The notes under the pieces: model-generated | What the model was told of the DNA's origin: nothing | Database searches by the model: none | Seen by the model: the letters and a program-made list of their open reading frames with translations, nothing else | Source of the DNA: Herbidospora galbida | Lineage (GTDB): Bacteria; Actinomycetota; Actinomycetes; Streptosporangiales; Streptosporangiaceae | NCBI RefSeq assembly: GCF_005233835.1 | Contig: NZ_SZQA01000013.1 | Coordinates: 1-64,000 of the forward strand | Direction: 5' to 3' | DNA: 64,000 nt | Position numbers and translations under genes: made by a program | Part shown: positions 43,587 to 51,350 of the stretch, one piece after another | Numbering within the stretch: position 1 is the stretch's first letter | Layout of the letters: each line of letters begins with the position of its first letter

Positions 43587-44369
43587 GTGCGGGAGTACAT
43601 CGGTTATCTGTTGCGGACCCTGTACGCCCGCCTCGCGTCCGACGGCTCCGGGCCCCGCGACTACGTGATCCTCGACACGCTGGCCGACCAGGCCGCCGGG
43701 TCGCAGCAGGAGCTGGCCGAACGGCTGGGCATCAACCGGACGATCATGGTCAAGCTGATCGACCGGCTGTCGGAGGAAGGGCTCGTCGTCCGGACCGTGA
43801 ACCCGGCCAACCGGCGCTCCCACGTCATCTCGGTCACCCCGAAGGGCCGCGAGGCGCTCGAAGGGCTCCGCGCCACCATGGCCGCCCGCGACAGCGCCCT
43901 CACCGCCGCCCTCACCCCGGCGGAGAGCGACCGCTTCACCGAACTGCTCGGCCGGCTGGTCGGCTCGGCCGGCAGCACCGAACACCTGGTCTCCCGCGCC
44001 CACTTCGAGCTGCGGCGCAGAGGCGACGCCCTGCTCGCCCACACCGGGATGAAGATGCGCTTCGTCGGCCCCCTGATGACCATCGGCCGGCTCGGCCCCT
44101 GCCCCCAGCAGCGGCTGGCCGAGGTCATGGGCTACACCGAGGCCGCCGCCGCCCAGGTCGTCGACGAACTCGCCGAAGCCGGCCTGGTGGCCCGCGGCCA
44201 GGACCCGCTCGACCGGCGGCGCTACGCCCTCGAACTCACCCCGCTCGGCATGGAGCGGCTCGAAACCGCGCAGGAGTCGGCCGATACGCTGCAAGGAGAG
44301 GTGATCGCCGCTCTCGGAGGCCCCGCCGAGGGCGAGGAGTTCAGGGAGCTGCTCCGGAGGCTGGTGTGA
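43587..44369 (+). CDS. Tandem MarR-type regulator (two fused wHTH domains)
   Basis: A 260-aa protein with two MarR-like winged-helix units: residues about 20-110 (SQQELAERLGINRTIMVKLIDRLSEEGLV) and about 160-235 (PQQRLAEVMGYTEAAAAQVVDELAEAGLV). Ordinary MarR proteins are ~150 aa and work as dimers; this one may act as a pseudo-dimer. TATGCT lies 6 nt upstream of the GTG at 43587, although a GTG at 43569 is also in frame. It is divergent from the hemerythrin operon and coupled to the DUF1992 gene. Confidence 0.82.
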   Translation: MREYIGYLLRTLYARLASDGSGPRDYVILDTLADQAAGSQQELAERLGINRTIMVKLIDRLSEEGLVVRTVNPANRRSHVISVTPKGREALEGLRATMAARDSALTAALTPAESDRFTELLGRLVGSAGSTEHLVSRAHFELRRRGDALLAHTGMKMRFVGPLMTIGRLGPCPQQRLAEVMGYTEAAAAQVVDELAEAGLVARGQDPLDRRRYALELTPLGMERLETAQESADTLQGEVIAALGGPAEGEEFRELLRRLV

Positions 44370-44830
44370 CCGACCGCAAGCCCGGCGGGATGAATTTCGA
44401 GACCTGGATCGACCGGCAGATCCGCGAGGCCACCGCCCGCGGCGAGTTCGACGACCTGCCCGGAGCCGGCAAACCGCTGCCCCGGGGGCGCGACGACGAG
44501 ATGGGCTGGATCAAGCGCAAGCTCGACGAGGAAGGCCTCGAGTTCCCGCTCCCCGGCGGCCTGGGGCTGCGCCGGGAAGCCGAGAAGGTCAGGGACGCCG
44601 CCGTGGCGGCCCGGTCGGAAGACCAGGCCCGCGCCCTGGTCGCCGAGATGAACGAACGCATCAAAGACGCGCTGCGCCACCCCATGGCCGGACCGCCCGT
44701 CGTCGTCCCCATCCTCGACGAGGAGCAGGTGATCGCCGCCTGGCGGGCCGCCCACCCGCCCGCGCCCCCGAAAGCCGTCGCGCCGCCGCCGGCGGCGCGA
44801 CCGTGGTGGCGCCGCCTACTCGGCCGCTGA
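44366..44830 (+). CDS. DUF1992 (DnaJC28-like) protein
   Basis: A 154-aa protein with the DUF1992 core FETWIDRQIREATARGEFDDLPGAGKPL, followed by a Pro/Ala-rich tail. The family is similar to a region of eukaryotic DnaJ homologue C28, but there is no J-domain, so a chaperone role is unproven. The GTG overlaps the MarR stop by 4 bases. Its 3' end overlaps the convergent band-7 gene by 15 bases. Confidence 0.88.
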   Translation: MTDRKPGGMNFETWIDRQIREATARGEFDDLPGAGKPLPRGRDDEMGWIKRKLDEEGLEFPLPGGLGLRREAEKVRDAAVAARSEDQARALVAEMNERIKDALRHPMAGPPVVVPILDEEQVIAAWRAAHPPAPPKAVAPPPAARPWWRRLLGR

Positions 44831-45475
44831 CCGCTGGACGCGGGGATCGATGACCAGGGTCGTCGACCGCTCCGCCGCCACCTGCAGCGTCCGCAGCTGC
44901 AGCAGCGCCGGGTGCTCCTCCAGGAGCCGGGCCGTGTTCGCCAGCGACCGCAGCGCCGCCGCCTCCGCACGGGCCTCCTCCAGCACCGCCTTGCCGCGCT
45001 CCCGCGCCACGACCGCGTCCATCGCGGCCCGCCGCAGCTCACCCGGCAGCATCAGGTCCCGCATCCGGAAATCGGTGACCTCGATGCCGAGGGGGGCGAC
45101 CTCTGCGCGTACCGGCTCGACGTCGAGCGTCGCCCGGTCGCTGATGAGCGACTCCAGATCGACCTGGCCGACCTTGGCGCGCAGCCCCTCCTGCAGGGCC
45201 GCGTAGAGGACCTGAGCCGGCTTCGCGGCCTTGTTGGTGTAGGCCACCGGGTCGCTCACCAGCCACGACGCCGTCGCCGAGACCCGGATGGAGACGCCGT
45301 CCCGCGTCAGGACCTCCTGGCCGGGGACGTGCAGGAGCTGAGGCCTGACGTCGACCGTGACGTGGGTCGTCCGGCGGGGGTTGTAACGGTGCCGGCCCGG
45401 CCCGAGAAGCCGCTCGAAGCGCCCGTCGTGGAAGGCCAGCACCCGCTGCCACTCCATGACCGTGATCTTCGCCAT
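44816..45475 (-). CDS. SPFH/band 7 (slipin-like) protein without membrane anchor
   Basis: A 219-aa SPFH domain protein (VLAFHDGRFERLLGPGRHRYNP; TRDGVSIRVSATASWLVSDP; VARERGKAVLEEARAEA). Slipins are usually anchored by an N-terminal helix, but this one starts directly with the domain, so it may be peripheral. It is likely to oligomerise at membranes. The stop lies inside the convergent DUF1992 gene. Confidence 0.85.
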   Translation of the reverse strand: MAKITVMEWQRVLAFHDGRFERLLGPGRHRYNPRRTTHVTVDVRPQLLHVPGQEVLTRDGVSIRVSATASWLVSDPVAYTNKAAKPAQVLYAALQEGLRAKVGQVDLESLISDRATLDVEPVRAEVAPLGIEVTDFRMRDLMLPGELRRAAMDAVVARERGKAVLEEARAEAAALRSLANTARLLEEHPALLQLRTLQVAAERSTTLVIDPRVQRSAAE

Positions 45476-45847
45476 CTTCGCTCACCCCTTTGCCCATTGA
45501 GAGGACGGCCTCCGGCGGGCCGTCACGGAGCCACGGGCGGGGGCGTCCCCGTCCGTGGACGGGAGCCCGCAGGGCCCAGGCGACCGCATCGAACACGACC
45601 CGCCGGAGGTCGCCGCAAGGGAATCGAACCCAAGGTCTTGGCGACCTGCCAGAGAAGGAGGTGCGACGCGATACGGGGAACGCGACCCGGCGATACCCGG
45701 GGCGCCCCTGACCTGCCGGCACCGGGATCAACGGTAGGCGGGGGGATGCGGTGGACGCGAGGGGATTTCGGGGGGCGGCGCACGCGTTCACCCCTCGTTC
45801 CGGAATCCGCTATGCTGGCACAGCACTCACGCACCAACGAGTGCGGC
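45476..45847. other. Intergenic region with no supported gene
   Basis: 372 bp between the band-7 gene and tRNA-Ala. Open frames here are short and lack ribosome binding sites. A 7-bp inverted repeat GGTCGCC/GGCGACC (45608-45614, 45640-45646) encloses, on the minus strand, GGGTTCGATTCCC, which looks like a tRNA T-arm; no full tRNA can be folded around it. Confidence 0.6.
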
Positions 45848-45920
45848 GGGGCTATAGCGCAGCTGGTAGCGCACTTCCATGGCATGGAAGGGGTCTGGGG
45901 TTCGAATCCCCATAGCTCCA
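45848..45920 (+). tRNA. tRNA-Ala (anticodon GGC)
   Basis: 73-nt cloverleaf: acceptor GGGGCTA/TAGCTCC (one G-T pair), D arm with AGCTGGTAGCGC, anticodon stem CTTCC/GGAAG with loop ATGGCAT (anticodon GGC), and T arm GGGGTTCGAATCCCC. CCA is not encoded. The 3' half is duplicated at 49034-49076, so the gene is the integration site of the element downstream. Confidence 0.95.
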
Positions 45921-45921
45921 C
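45879..45921 (+). repeat. attL: 43-bp core in tRNA-Ala
   Basis: Runs from the anticodon loop through the 3' end of the tRNA plus one base, identical to 49034-49076. Sequences diverge on both sides of the match. Confidence 0.85.
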
Positions 45922-45988
45922 AGAATCGAAGCAGGTCAGTAGGGGTTTCGGAGAGATCCGGAGCCCCTTTTTCGATCTTCAGGGTCGC

Positions 45989-46010
45989 GGGGAGCCAAAC
46001 GGGGAGCCAC
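45989..46010 (+). repeat. Arm-type integrase site candidates (left)
   Basis: Two direct copies of GGGGAGCCA (45989-45997 and 46001-46009), 12 bp apart, between attL and the integrase remnant. A third exact copy lies at 48919-48927 near attR. Tyrosine integrases bind such short direct repeats flanking the core. Confidence 0.5.
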
Positions 46011-46021
46011 CTCAGGCGGAC

Positions 46022-46430
46022 TTAGCCTGTGAGCGCTCCTCCAGAGTCGAGCTCCTGAGCAGCTTGAACGGCGTGGTGTTGCTGAGGTTGTGGCCATCTG
46101 ATCGGAAGCACTAGGCAACGCCGAGACTTACGGGTCTTCGTGCTTCCTCTTACTCGATCTGTACGCCACCCGTAGATGGCGAACTGGCTGTGGTTGGACG
46201 TCGCTTCGAGGGCTCGCCACCACGCCCTTCCTTCGGTCCTATGTGACGACGTGATCCCCTATGAAGTCGTAGGCGATTGCGGTGGAACGCTGGTGGTCAT
46301 GATCACGAGCACATGGGCGTCAAGCGGCGGCCTTTTCACCGCGTCCAGCAGGGTGCGTGCTTGGTCCCGGGTGAGGGCCTTACCTAGGGGACCTGCCGTG
46401 CGGTCGAGGCGGGGTTTGTGCGGGGAGATG
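46022..46430 (-). pseudogene. Degenerate tyrosine-type integrase
   Basis: Conceptual translation gives, in order, GKALTRDQARTLLDAVKR, DAHVLVIMTTS, an in-frame stop at 46261-46259, RTEGRAWWRALEAT and IYGWRTDRVRGSTKTRKSRRCLVLP, ending at a stop at 46024-46022. These match the mid-part of actinomycete tRNA-site integrases (LTxEQAxALL; RTEEARALRW; VWRS-TKTRKSRRTL-LP). The N-terminal arm/core-binding part and the C-terminal catalytic H-R-H-Y half are missing, so it cannot be active. Confidence 0.75.
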
Positions 46431-46594
46431 CAAATGAAATGGGCGCGTCGAATTGACTATCGGGAATGACGATTGGTCACGTATTGGTGTGGTAGTTCGG
46501 TTCATCGCAGCAGGGTGCCTGTGATCATGTCTGTTCATCACCCGAACGCATAGATCAACCGCCTGACCGTTGTGCCCCTTTGTTACCTTTTGCC

Positions 46595-46852
46595 GTGCCG
46601 CCGTACGATCCCGACGCACCGGGGCCCGCCATGTATGTCTACGCGCGGGTGGCCGACCACATCGCGGCACGTATCGCGGCCGGCGAACTGGTACCGGGCT
46701 CGCGGCTTCCTGGAGAGCGGGACCTTGCCGCAGAGTACGGCGTCGCTCTGGGAACCGCGAGGCGTGTGATTGAGGAACTTCGCGATCGTGGACTAGTCGT
46801 TACCTTGCCGGCAAAAGGAACCTACGTCGCGCGCCCGGAAGATGCTGCTTGA
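46595..46852 (+). CDS. Small GntR-type regulator of the element
   Basis: An 85-aa protein that is essentially one winged helix: YARVADHIAARIAAGELVPGSRLPGERDLAAEYGVALGTARRVIEELRDRGLV. No ligand domain is present. Such short GntR proteins are frequent on actinomycete integrative elements and control their transfer or excision genes. The GTG at 46595 is preferred; a TTG at 46580 and an ATG at 46631 are alternatives. TTACCT lies 6 nt upstream of the GTG, suggesting a leaderless mRNA. Confidence 0.8.
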   Translation: MPPYDPDAPGPAMYVYARVADHIAARIAAGELVPGSRLPGERDLAAEYGVALGTARRVIEELRDRGLVVTLPAKGTYVARPEDAA

Positions 46853-47006
46853 GCGGCTGTGGAGTAGCACCGGAGATTTGGCTTTCGAGCAACGGGCTAC
46901 GGTGAAGAACTGAAAGGTGACGGTTAAAGTTTCCCCGATTGAGGTCGGGCGCAGGTAGGACCCTCTCTTAGGAGACAGTCCGGCGTTCCGCGCGTAATGT
47001 CTTGGT

Positions 47007-48506
47007 ATGCCCTCCATGCAAGACTCAGATGGCGACGCAGCCCCGCCGAGTAGGCATATGCCATCACCGCCTTCCACTTCCCCTAGGCGGATCACCAGGA
47101 GCTTCCGGAATCTCCGTCGCCCCGCGCGTGCAAGCTTAGAGGCGCCACTACCTCGCCATCGGCGACCGCTTTTGCGGCGTATTCTCGTCATCCTCGCTGT
47201 CCCTCCGACCGCGATCCTTCTGTGGTTCTGGGTCTTCTTCGCAAGCGGTTATGGCGGATGGTTTACGGTCTTCGTCGTTTCCGTATGCATGATTTACGTG
47301 TATCTAAGCAGAAATGCGCAACCGCGAGTACGTAACGCAATCAGGGTTGCGGTTTTTATTCTTGTTGCGCTGGATGTATTAGCAAGTCGAGAGGGCTATC
47401 AAATTGGGACCCTCATCGGCCTAAATGGTCATGGGCCGAAATCGGCCGTGGTAGCCGGCGTAGCAGTGTTTGCCCTAGCGATTGCTGTGGGGCGCGGCAT
47501 TTATATCCGCTGGCAGCGCTCGGCGATGATCCCTATTACGGCACCCACGCCTAGAGAGTTGGAGGTGACGCTGACGCCCAAAGAGCGCGTTGAACTTCTG
47601 ACGAGCCAGCGCCAGACAGCACTGGGGGCCATCACTTCGTTAGGTGTCGCTTTGAGCGTCCTATTCACTGCTGGCGGCCTTATCTACTCCGGGCTGACTT
47701 GGGAGACCAGTAAAGAGACGCAGATTACCGATCGGTATACCAAGGCTGTAGAACAGCTAAGCTCGGAGATTGTCGAGGTGCGCCTAGGCGGTCTCTATGC
47801 ACTTAACCGTATCGCCATCGATTCCGAAAAAGATACGTCGACAATTCAAAACGTCATGGCTGCTTTTGTGCGTAATCGGGACTTCTGTAAGCAGAAGATT
47901 GGCGATGACCCGTGCGCTCCACTCAACTTAAAGGGCCGTTTGGCAGCAGGCATCGAACGAATTTCTGTTCCCGCAGATGTGCGAGCCGCTTTAGAGCTCG
48001 CCTGCTCCTTGCAGCCTCCTGCCCTTGAGGATAATGTATATTACGTGCCGATAAACCTTGCCGGCGTCCGCTTTCGTGAAGCAGATCTGTTGGACGCGTC
48101 TCTGCGGGGAGCCGACTTTACGCGAGCGGACCTGGCGAGTGCGGACCTGGGGAATGCGGATTTAACGAGCGCGGACATGAGCGAGGCCAACCTGACGAAC
48201 ACGAATCTGAATAACGCATTTCTAACGAACGCGATCCTGTTTGAGGCGGACCTTGCGAGTGCAGATCTGACTAATGCGCACCTTACGGACGCGATCCTTA
48301 CGGATGCGGACCTTGCGGATGCCGTTCTTATGGGTGCGGACCTGGCTGGCGCGTATCTAGCAGGTGCGGATCTGAAAGGCGCGAACCTGAAGGATGCGGA
48401 TCTGAAAGGTGTGAATCTGGAGGGCGCGGACCTTCGCAATCTTAAGGGCTTAACGGTGGATCAGATCAAAAAGGTCGCGGTCACCGATGCTGATACCATT
48501 TTCTAA
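47007..48506 (+). CDS. Membrane-anchored pentapeptide-repeat protein
   Basis: A 499-aa protein: a basic N-terminus, three to four membrane segments (about 58-80, 83-100, 110-125 and 145-163), another near 205-225, a linker (TDRYTKAVEQLSSEIVEVRLGGLYALNRIA) and about 25 pentapeptide repeats of the A(D/N)Lxx type (about residues 355-480). The linker phrase ITDRYTKAVEQL is common to a family of membrane pentapeptide proteins of unknown function. Codon use is much more AT-rich than in the core genome, including ATA, TTA and AAT codons, which indicates recent acquisition. It is the element's only clear cargo. Confidence 0.85.
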   Translation: MPSMQDSDGDAAPPSRHMPSPPSTSPRRITRSFRNLRRPARASLEAPLPRHRRPLLRRILVILAVPPTAILLWFWVFFASGYGGWFTVFVVSVCMIYVYLSRNAQPRVRNAIRVAVFILVALDVLASREGYQIGTLIGLNGHGPKSAVVAGVAVFALAIAVGRGIYIRWQRSAMIPITAPTPRELEVTLTPKERVELLTSQRQTALGAITSLGVALSVLFTAGGLIYSGLTWETSKETQITDRYTKAVEQLSSEIVEVRLGGLYALNRIAIDSEKDTSTIQNVMAAFVRNRDFCKQKIGDDPCAPLNLKGRLAAGIERISVPADVRAALELACSLQPPALEDNVYYVPINLAGVRFREADLLDASLRGADFTRADLASADLGNADLTSADMSEANLTNTNLNNAFLTNAILFEADLASADLTNAHLTDAILTDADLADAVLMGADLAGAYLAGADLKGANLKDADLKGVNLEGADLRNLKGLTVDQIKKVAVTDADTIF

Positions 48507-49033
48507 TCGCAATGCAGGGCTATTCGGACTTCATGATGCGTGGCGTAAATCTTTGAGTTTGGTTGTCGGGCGATGCCTGTTGCTCATCAATGCGGCAGTT
48601 ATACCGAATATGCGCCTTCGCATCCGGGTCCAGCGCTATTTGTGATCGAATCAGCAGCGAATTTAAGATCTTGTAAGCGCCCTACCCTTCAGAGATGCCA
48701 CACGTACTCTCCTGGTGGCATCTGGCTATGGCGCTGGGGAGGCTGCCGCGCATCTCTAGAGTTGTTTACGCTGGCCGCGTGAATCTCGCTCGCATCGCAG
48801 AAGCAGACTGATAGAGCATGTCATCTGGTCAGCGCTCGTCAACGCCAAGCCCGGCTTGGCGAGCGCGGGAACTCGACGAGTATCGACCTCGCCTCCGGGG
48901 AGTCACGGGAGCTAATTCGGGGAGCCAACTCCTTATGACTTTCGCTGACTCACCGCGACTCAATCAGAGCGTCGATACAGGTGAGAGGCAACCCGCCCGA
49001 CTCGCCGCGACCCAGATCGACTCCCTGGCTTCG
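48507..49033. other. AT-richer noncoding stretch at the right end of the element
   Basis: 527 bp with only short, ribosome-binding-site-less open frames. It contains GGGGAGTCA and GGGAGCTAA variants and an exact GGGGAGCCA (48919-48927), likely integrase arm sites. Confidence 0.55.
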
Positions 49034-49076
49034 ATGGCATGGAAGGGGTCTGGGGTTCGAATCCCCATAGCTCCAC
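49034..49076 (+). repeat. attR: 43-bp copy of the tRNA-Ala 3' half
   Basis: Identical to 45879-45921. It has no 5' tRNA half upstream, so it is not a functional tRNA but the far junction of the integrated element. Confidence 0.85.
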
Positions 49077-49083
49077 TGGCGAA

Positions 49084-49134
49084 ATGGATGGCCCGTGGTT
49101 GACGCCCCTTCGGGGCGGCTGCCACGGGCCATTT
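49084..49134. repeat. Dispersed hairpin repeat, copy 1
   Basis: A strong stem with GGCCCGTGG (49090-49098) and CCACGGGCC (49122-49130) encloses a second hairpin GCCCC-TTC-GGGGC. About 50 bp are nearly identical to 51024-51073, differing by compensating or loop changes. Confidence 0.7.
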
Positions 49135-49753
49135 CGCCATTCTGCACACGGGGGGACGACCCCCCGAACCCCCCGATACGAGAGGGCTGTCGCCCCCTCG
49201 TGCTCCCCCTGGCCGCTTACGCGTCCTGGCGTCGCTGCGCTCCGGGGGTCGCTTTCGCTCCCTGGCGAAGGGCTTCGCCCCTCGCGCTCCCTGATACGGC
49301 CTCGCTTCGCTCGGATTGAGCTCGCTTCGCTCGAACCCCCCGTTTAAAAGGCCGGAATAGAATCGGAAGTACAGCCTTCTGCGTCAGCTCGTCGGGACCT
49401 CTATGAACGTCATGAAGCGACTCGGCATCCCCAAGTCCCCATCGCCCGACTGACACCCCACTACAGGCCCTACGCCTCGTAGCTCGTCGTATCTGTCGGG
49501 CTGCCCTGAGACGTCCACCCGCCGACCCTTCTCAAACACTCACTTAGTTGGCAGTATCGGGCACCTTCTAGCCCTGCCAGTGAGTACGAGAGGCGGAGGA
49601 TCGAGGTTTCGCTCATCAGGATGTGGTTCTCTAGGCGCCGATCCGTTGTGCGAGCTCGGGCGTGTGCGGGCGCTGCATGGCGGTATTGCTCGTGCTTGCA
49701 TCCCTATAGACATTATCGATCGGAGCAACATCGTCTACCCGGGATGCATCGAC
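49135..49753. other. Noncoding region with CGCTTCGCTC-type short repeats
   Basis: About 620 bp without a supported gene. 49200-49345 carries many short repeats of the form GCTTCGCTC/GCGCTCC, such as CTCGCTTCGCTCG twice. No promoter or known RNA can be assigned. Confidence 0.5.
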
Positions 49754-50197
49754 TCATGGTTCGGAAAAATATCGTTTTTCGGAGAAGCCCGCCGTTTGCA
49801 GGACGCCATCATCATCGAACTTTAAGTGAACGCCCGAGCGGCAGACTCGCAACCATTTCTCGCCGGGCACGTAGGGCTCAATCCATTCAACGTCTTCGTT
49901 CATGTTTTGCAGGTAGGCGATGATTTCCGGCAGTTTCGGCGCAGGGAATGCCTCGCCTGAACCGATCGGCGGCGGCAAGATCAGATCTCCTCTGGGCTCG
50001 ACCATGATAAGCCACAGCACATTCGCTTCAGAGAATCCCAGTTCCACGTCCCCGAACGCATAGATTGAGGGTGTCCCGGTGGTCACCCCGTCCGCGGGCC
50101 CCATTCGCCGGAGAACGTCGTCCAGCGACATCCCCAAGGCGACGAAACCGAGTCTGCCGGTCAGGGCGAATTCCCATAGCTTGATCATCTCGCTCAT
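49754..50197 (-). CDS. Hypothetical protein, possibly immunity-like
   Basis: A 147-aa soluble protein (MSEMIKLWEFALTG ... LGMSLDDVLRRMGPADGV ... YAFGDVELGFSE). The pattern of a short scaffold with a GDVELGF strand and acidic C-terminal half resembles small immunity or cytoplasmic orphan proteins of actinomycetes, but I cannot assign a family. The ATG at 50197 has only a weak GGAA upstream. Its base composition is lower in GC than the core genes, suggesting acquired DNA. Confidence 0.6.
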   Translation of the reverse strand: MSEMIKLWEFALTGRLGFVALGMSLDDVLRRMGPADGVTTGTPSIYAFGDVELGFSEANVLWLIMVEPRGDLILPPPIGSGEAFPAPKLPEIIAYLQNMNEDVEWIEPYVPGEKWLRVCRSGVHLKFDDDGVLQTAGFSEKRYFSEP

Positions 50198-50493
50198 TGA
50201 ACTGTTCCATTGACGTCGGGGCGGAAGTGGGCCTGGCCTTGAGGGTTCGCTCACCCTCTCCCGGCATGCGCTAATTCTCCGACGATGGCTCTCGGGGAGA
50301 TCTTCGGCTCTGTCGCTGCGCGACGGCCACGGCACAGACGAGTGCCTTGCCGTATCTCTCGGTTTTTCTTGGCGTATGTTTATCGGCGGCTCCCTGTAAG
50401 CTTCCAGGTTTCCATCACGTCAGCTTGCCCGCAAACTGTGGTTGTTTCCTCCGGGCGTGAACTAAGAAAGGTTTGTCGGCTGATATGGGAAGC

Positions 50494-50985
50494 ATGAAGA
50501 CGCGAAGGCTTGCGCTGTCCTTGGCCACGGTCGTCGTCAGTGTGGCCACTCTCGGGCTGCTGCCGGGTCAGGCGCAGGCCGGCACGGCCGACTGTGACGC
50601 CACCTTCCGGCCTGACCTCTACAAGCAGGTCTACTCCTTCACCGCATCCGGGCGCACCGTCAAGCTCATGAACGGGGGCGGCCTGAACTTCAGTTACGCC
50701 AATGTCGACGGCGGTCAGTCGGGGGACCTCGTCTGGATCGACCGCAGCAGGAACGGGATCCCCAACTCGATGCCGAAGTATCCGAGCACGGCGGAGGTCG
50801 AGAGCCAGGGCGGATGGAAGCAGTGTGGGCCGTTCAAAATCGAGTGGTGGACGACCGACGGGCGGATCACCGACCTCGTCATGAACTGGAACACGACCCA
50901 GCAGCGCCATTACGCCACGCGGGTCTGCATCAGGCCGAACGGCGGAAGCGTCAGCTGCGGTAGCTGGTACGTGGACCGGACCTAG
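50494..50985 (+). CDS. Small secreted protein
   Basis: A 163-aa protein with a clear Sec signal peptide (MKTRRLALSL ... GQAQA, cleavage after residue ~29). The mature part has paired cysteines (ADCDATF; QCGPF; RVCIRPNGG; VSCGSW) suggesting two disulfides, and a Trp-rich C-terminal half. I recognise no catalytic motif. The start is uncertain between ATG 50494 and ATG 50485. Confidence 0.7.
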   Translation: MKTRRLALSLATVVVSVATLGLLPGQAQAGTADCDATFRPDLYKQVYSFTASGRTVKLMNGGGLNFSYANVDGGQSGDLVWIDRSRNGIPNSMPKYPSTAEVESQGGWKQCGPFKIEWWTTDGRITDLVMNWNTTQQRHYATRVCIRPNGGSVSCGSWYVDRT

Positions 50986-51023
50986 TCGCCGGAACTCCGG
51001 ACGTCTGTGAGAAGACGTGAGTA

Positions 51024-51073
51024 ATGGATGACCCGTGGTTGTCGCCCTTTCAGGGCGCCTGCCACGGGCCATT
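51024..51073. repeat. Dispersed hairpin repeat, copy 2
   Basis: Same element as 49084-49134: ACCCGTGG with CCACGGGC as outer stem and GCCCT-TTC-AGGGC as inner hairpin, the inner arms differing in compensating fashion. It follows the small secreted protein gene and could end its transcript. Confidence 0.7.
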
Positions 51074-51171
51074 CTCGTTTGGGGACACTCGGGCACCTCG
51101 CGCTCCCTGACCAGGCTCCGCTGGGTCCTTGGCGCAGGCTCCGACTTCCTTGATCGCTCGGGATGCCCGTG

Positions 51172-51200
51172 TTGACGGTGCCTCGGGTCTTTGGCACACT
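51172..51200 (+). promoter_or_regulatory. Candidate promoter of the ABC-F operon
   Basis: TTGACG (51172-51177) and CACACT (51195-51200) with a 17-bp spacer. The leader from about 51207 to the first ABC-F gene would be about 250 nt, long enough for attenuation. Confidence 0.5.
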
Positions 51201-51306
51201 CTTCGCGGTTCGTCCTGAATCGCCCCTTGGGTGACAGGGCTGGTGCTCTCGACGTGTCTCTTCCGAGAGCCGGACCGCTGCGTGATCGGAAACCAGGAGA
51301 CCAGAC

Positions 51307-51336
51307 ATGGTGGTAGACGACGACATCTCCGGCTGA
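51307..51336 (+). CDS. ABC-F leader peptide (MVVDDDISG)
   Basis: A 9-codon frame with an excellent ribosome binding site: AGGAGA at 51295-51300, six bases before the ATG. It lies in the long leader of the ABC-F gene. Resistance-type ABC-F genes are often controlled by ribosomes stalling on such a peptide. The Asp-run could be a pausing site, but this is inference. Confidence 0.6.
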   Translation: MVVDDDISG

Positions 51337-51350
51337 GACCGGACCCGATA

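Larger units (their letters stand above)
45848..49076. mobile_element. Decayed tRNA-Ala integrative element
   Basis: The element is bounded by a 43-bp perfect direct repeat (45879-45921 and 49034-49076). Inside are a broken tyrosine integrase next to the left end, arm-site-like repeats near both ends, a small GntR regulator and one cargo gene of clearly lower GC. Integration at the 3' half of a tRNA with repair of the tRNA is typical of actinomycete AICEs and prophages. No replication or transfer genes remain, so it is not expected to be mobile on its own. Confidence 0.8.

Noticed and set aside
46176-46469. 97-codon plus-strand frame in the element
   Set aside because: It overlaps the integrase relic, whose minus-strand translation has clear family motifs. 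The plus frame has no ribosome binding site.
48573-48782. 69-codon open frame
   Set aside because: No ribosome binding site, no recognisable motif, and it lies in the noncoding right end of the decayed element.
49034-49076. Second tRNA-Ala gene
   Set aside because: Only the 3' half from the anticodon loop is present. There is no acceptor 5' strand or D arm, so it is an att copy.
49200-49345. Tandem repeat or regulatory array of CGCTTCGCTC units
   Set aside because: Irregular spacing and short imperfect units; common around tRNA-flanking accessory DNA in actinomycetes. I see no structure supporting a function.
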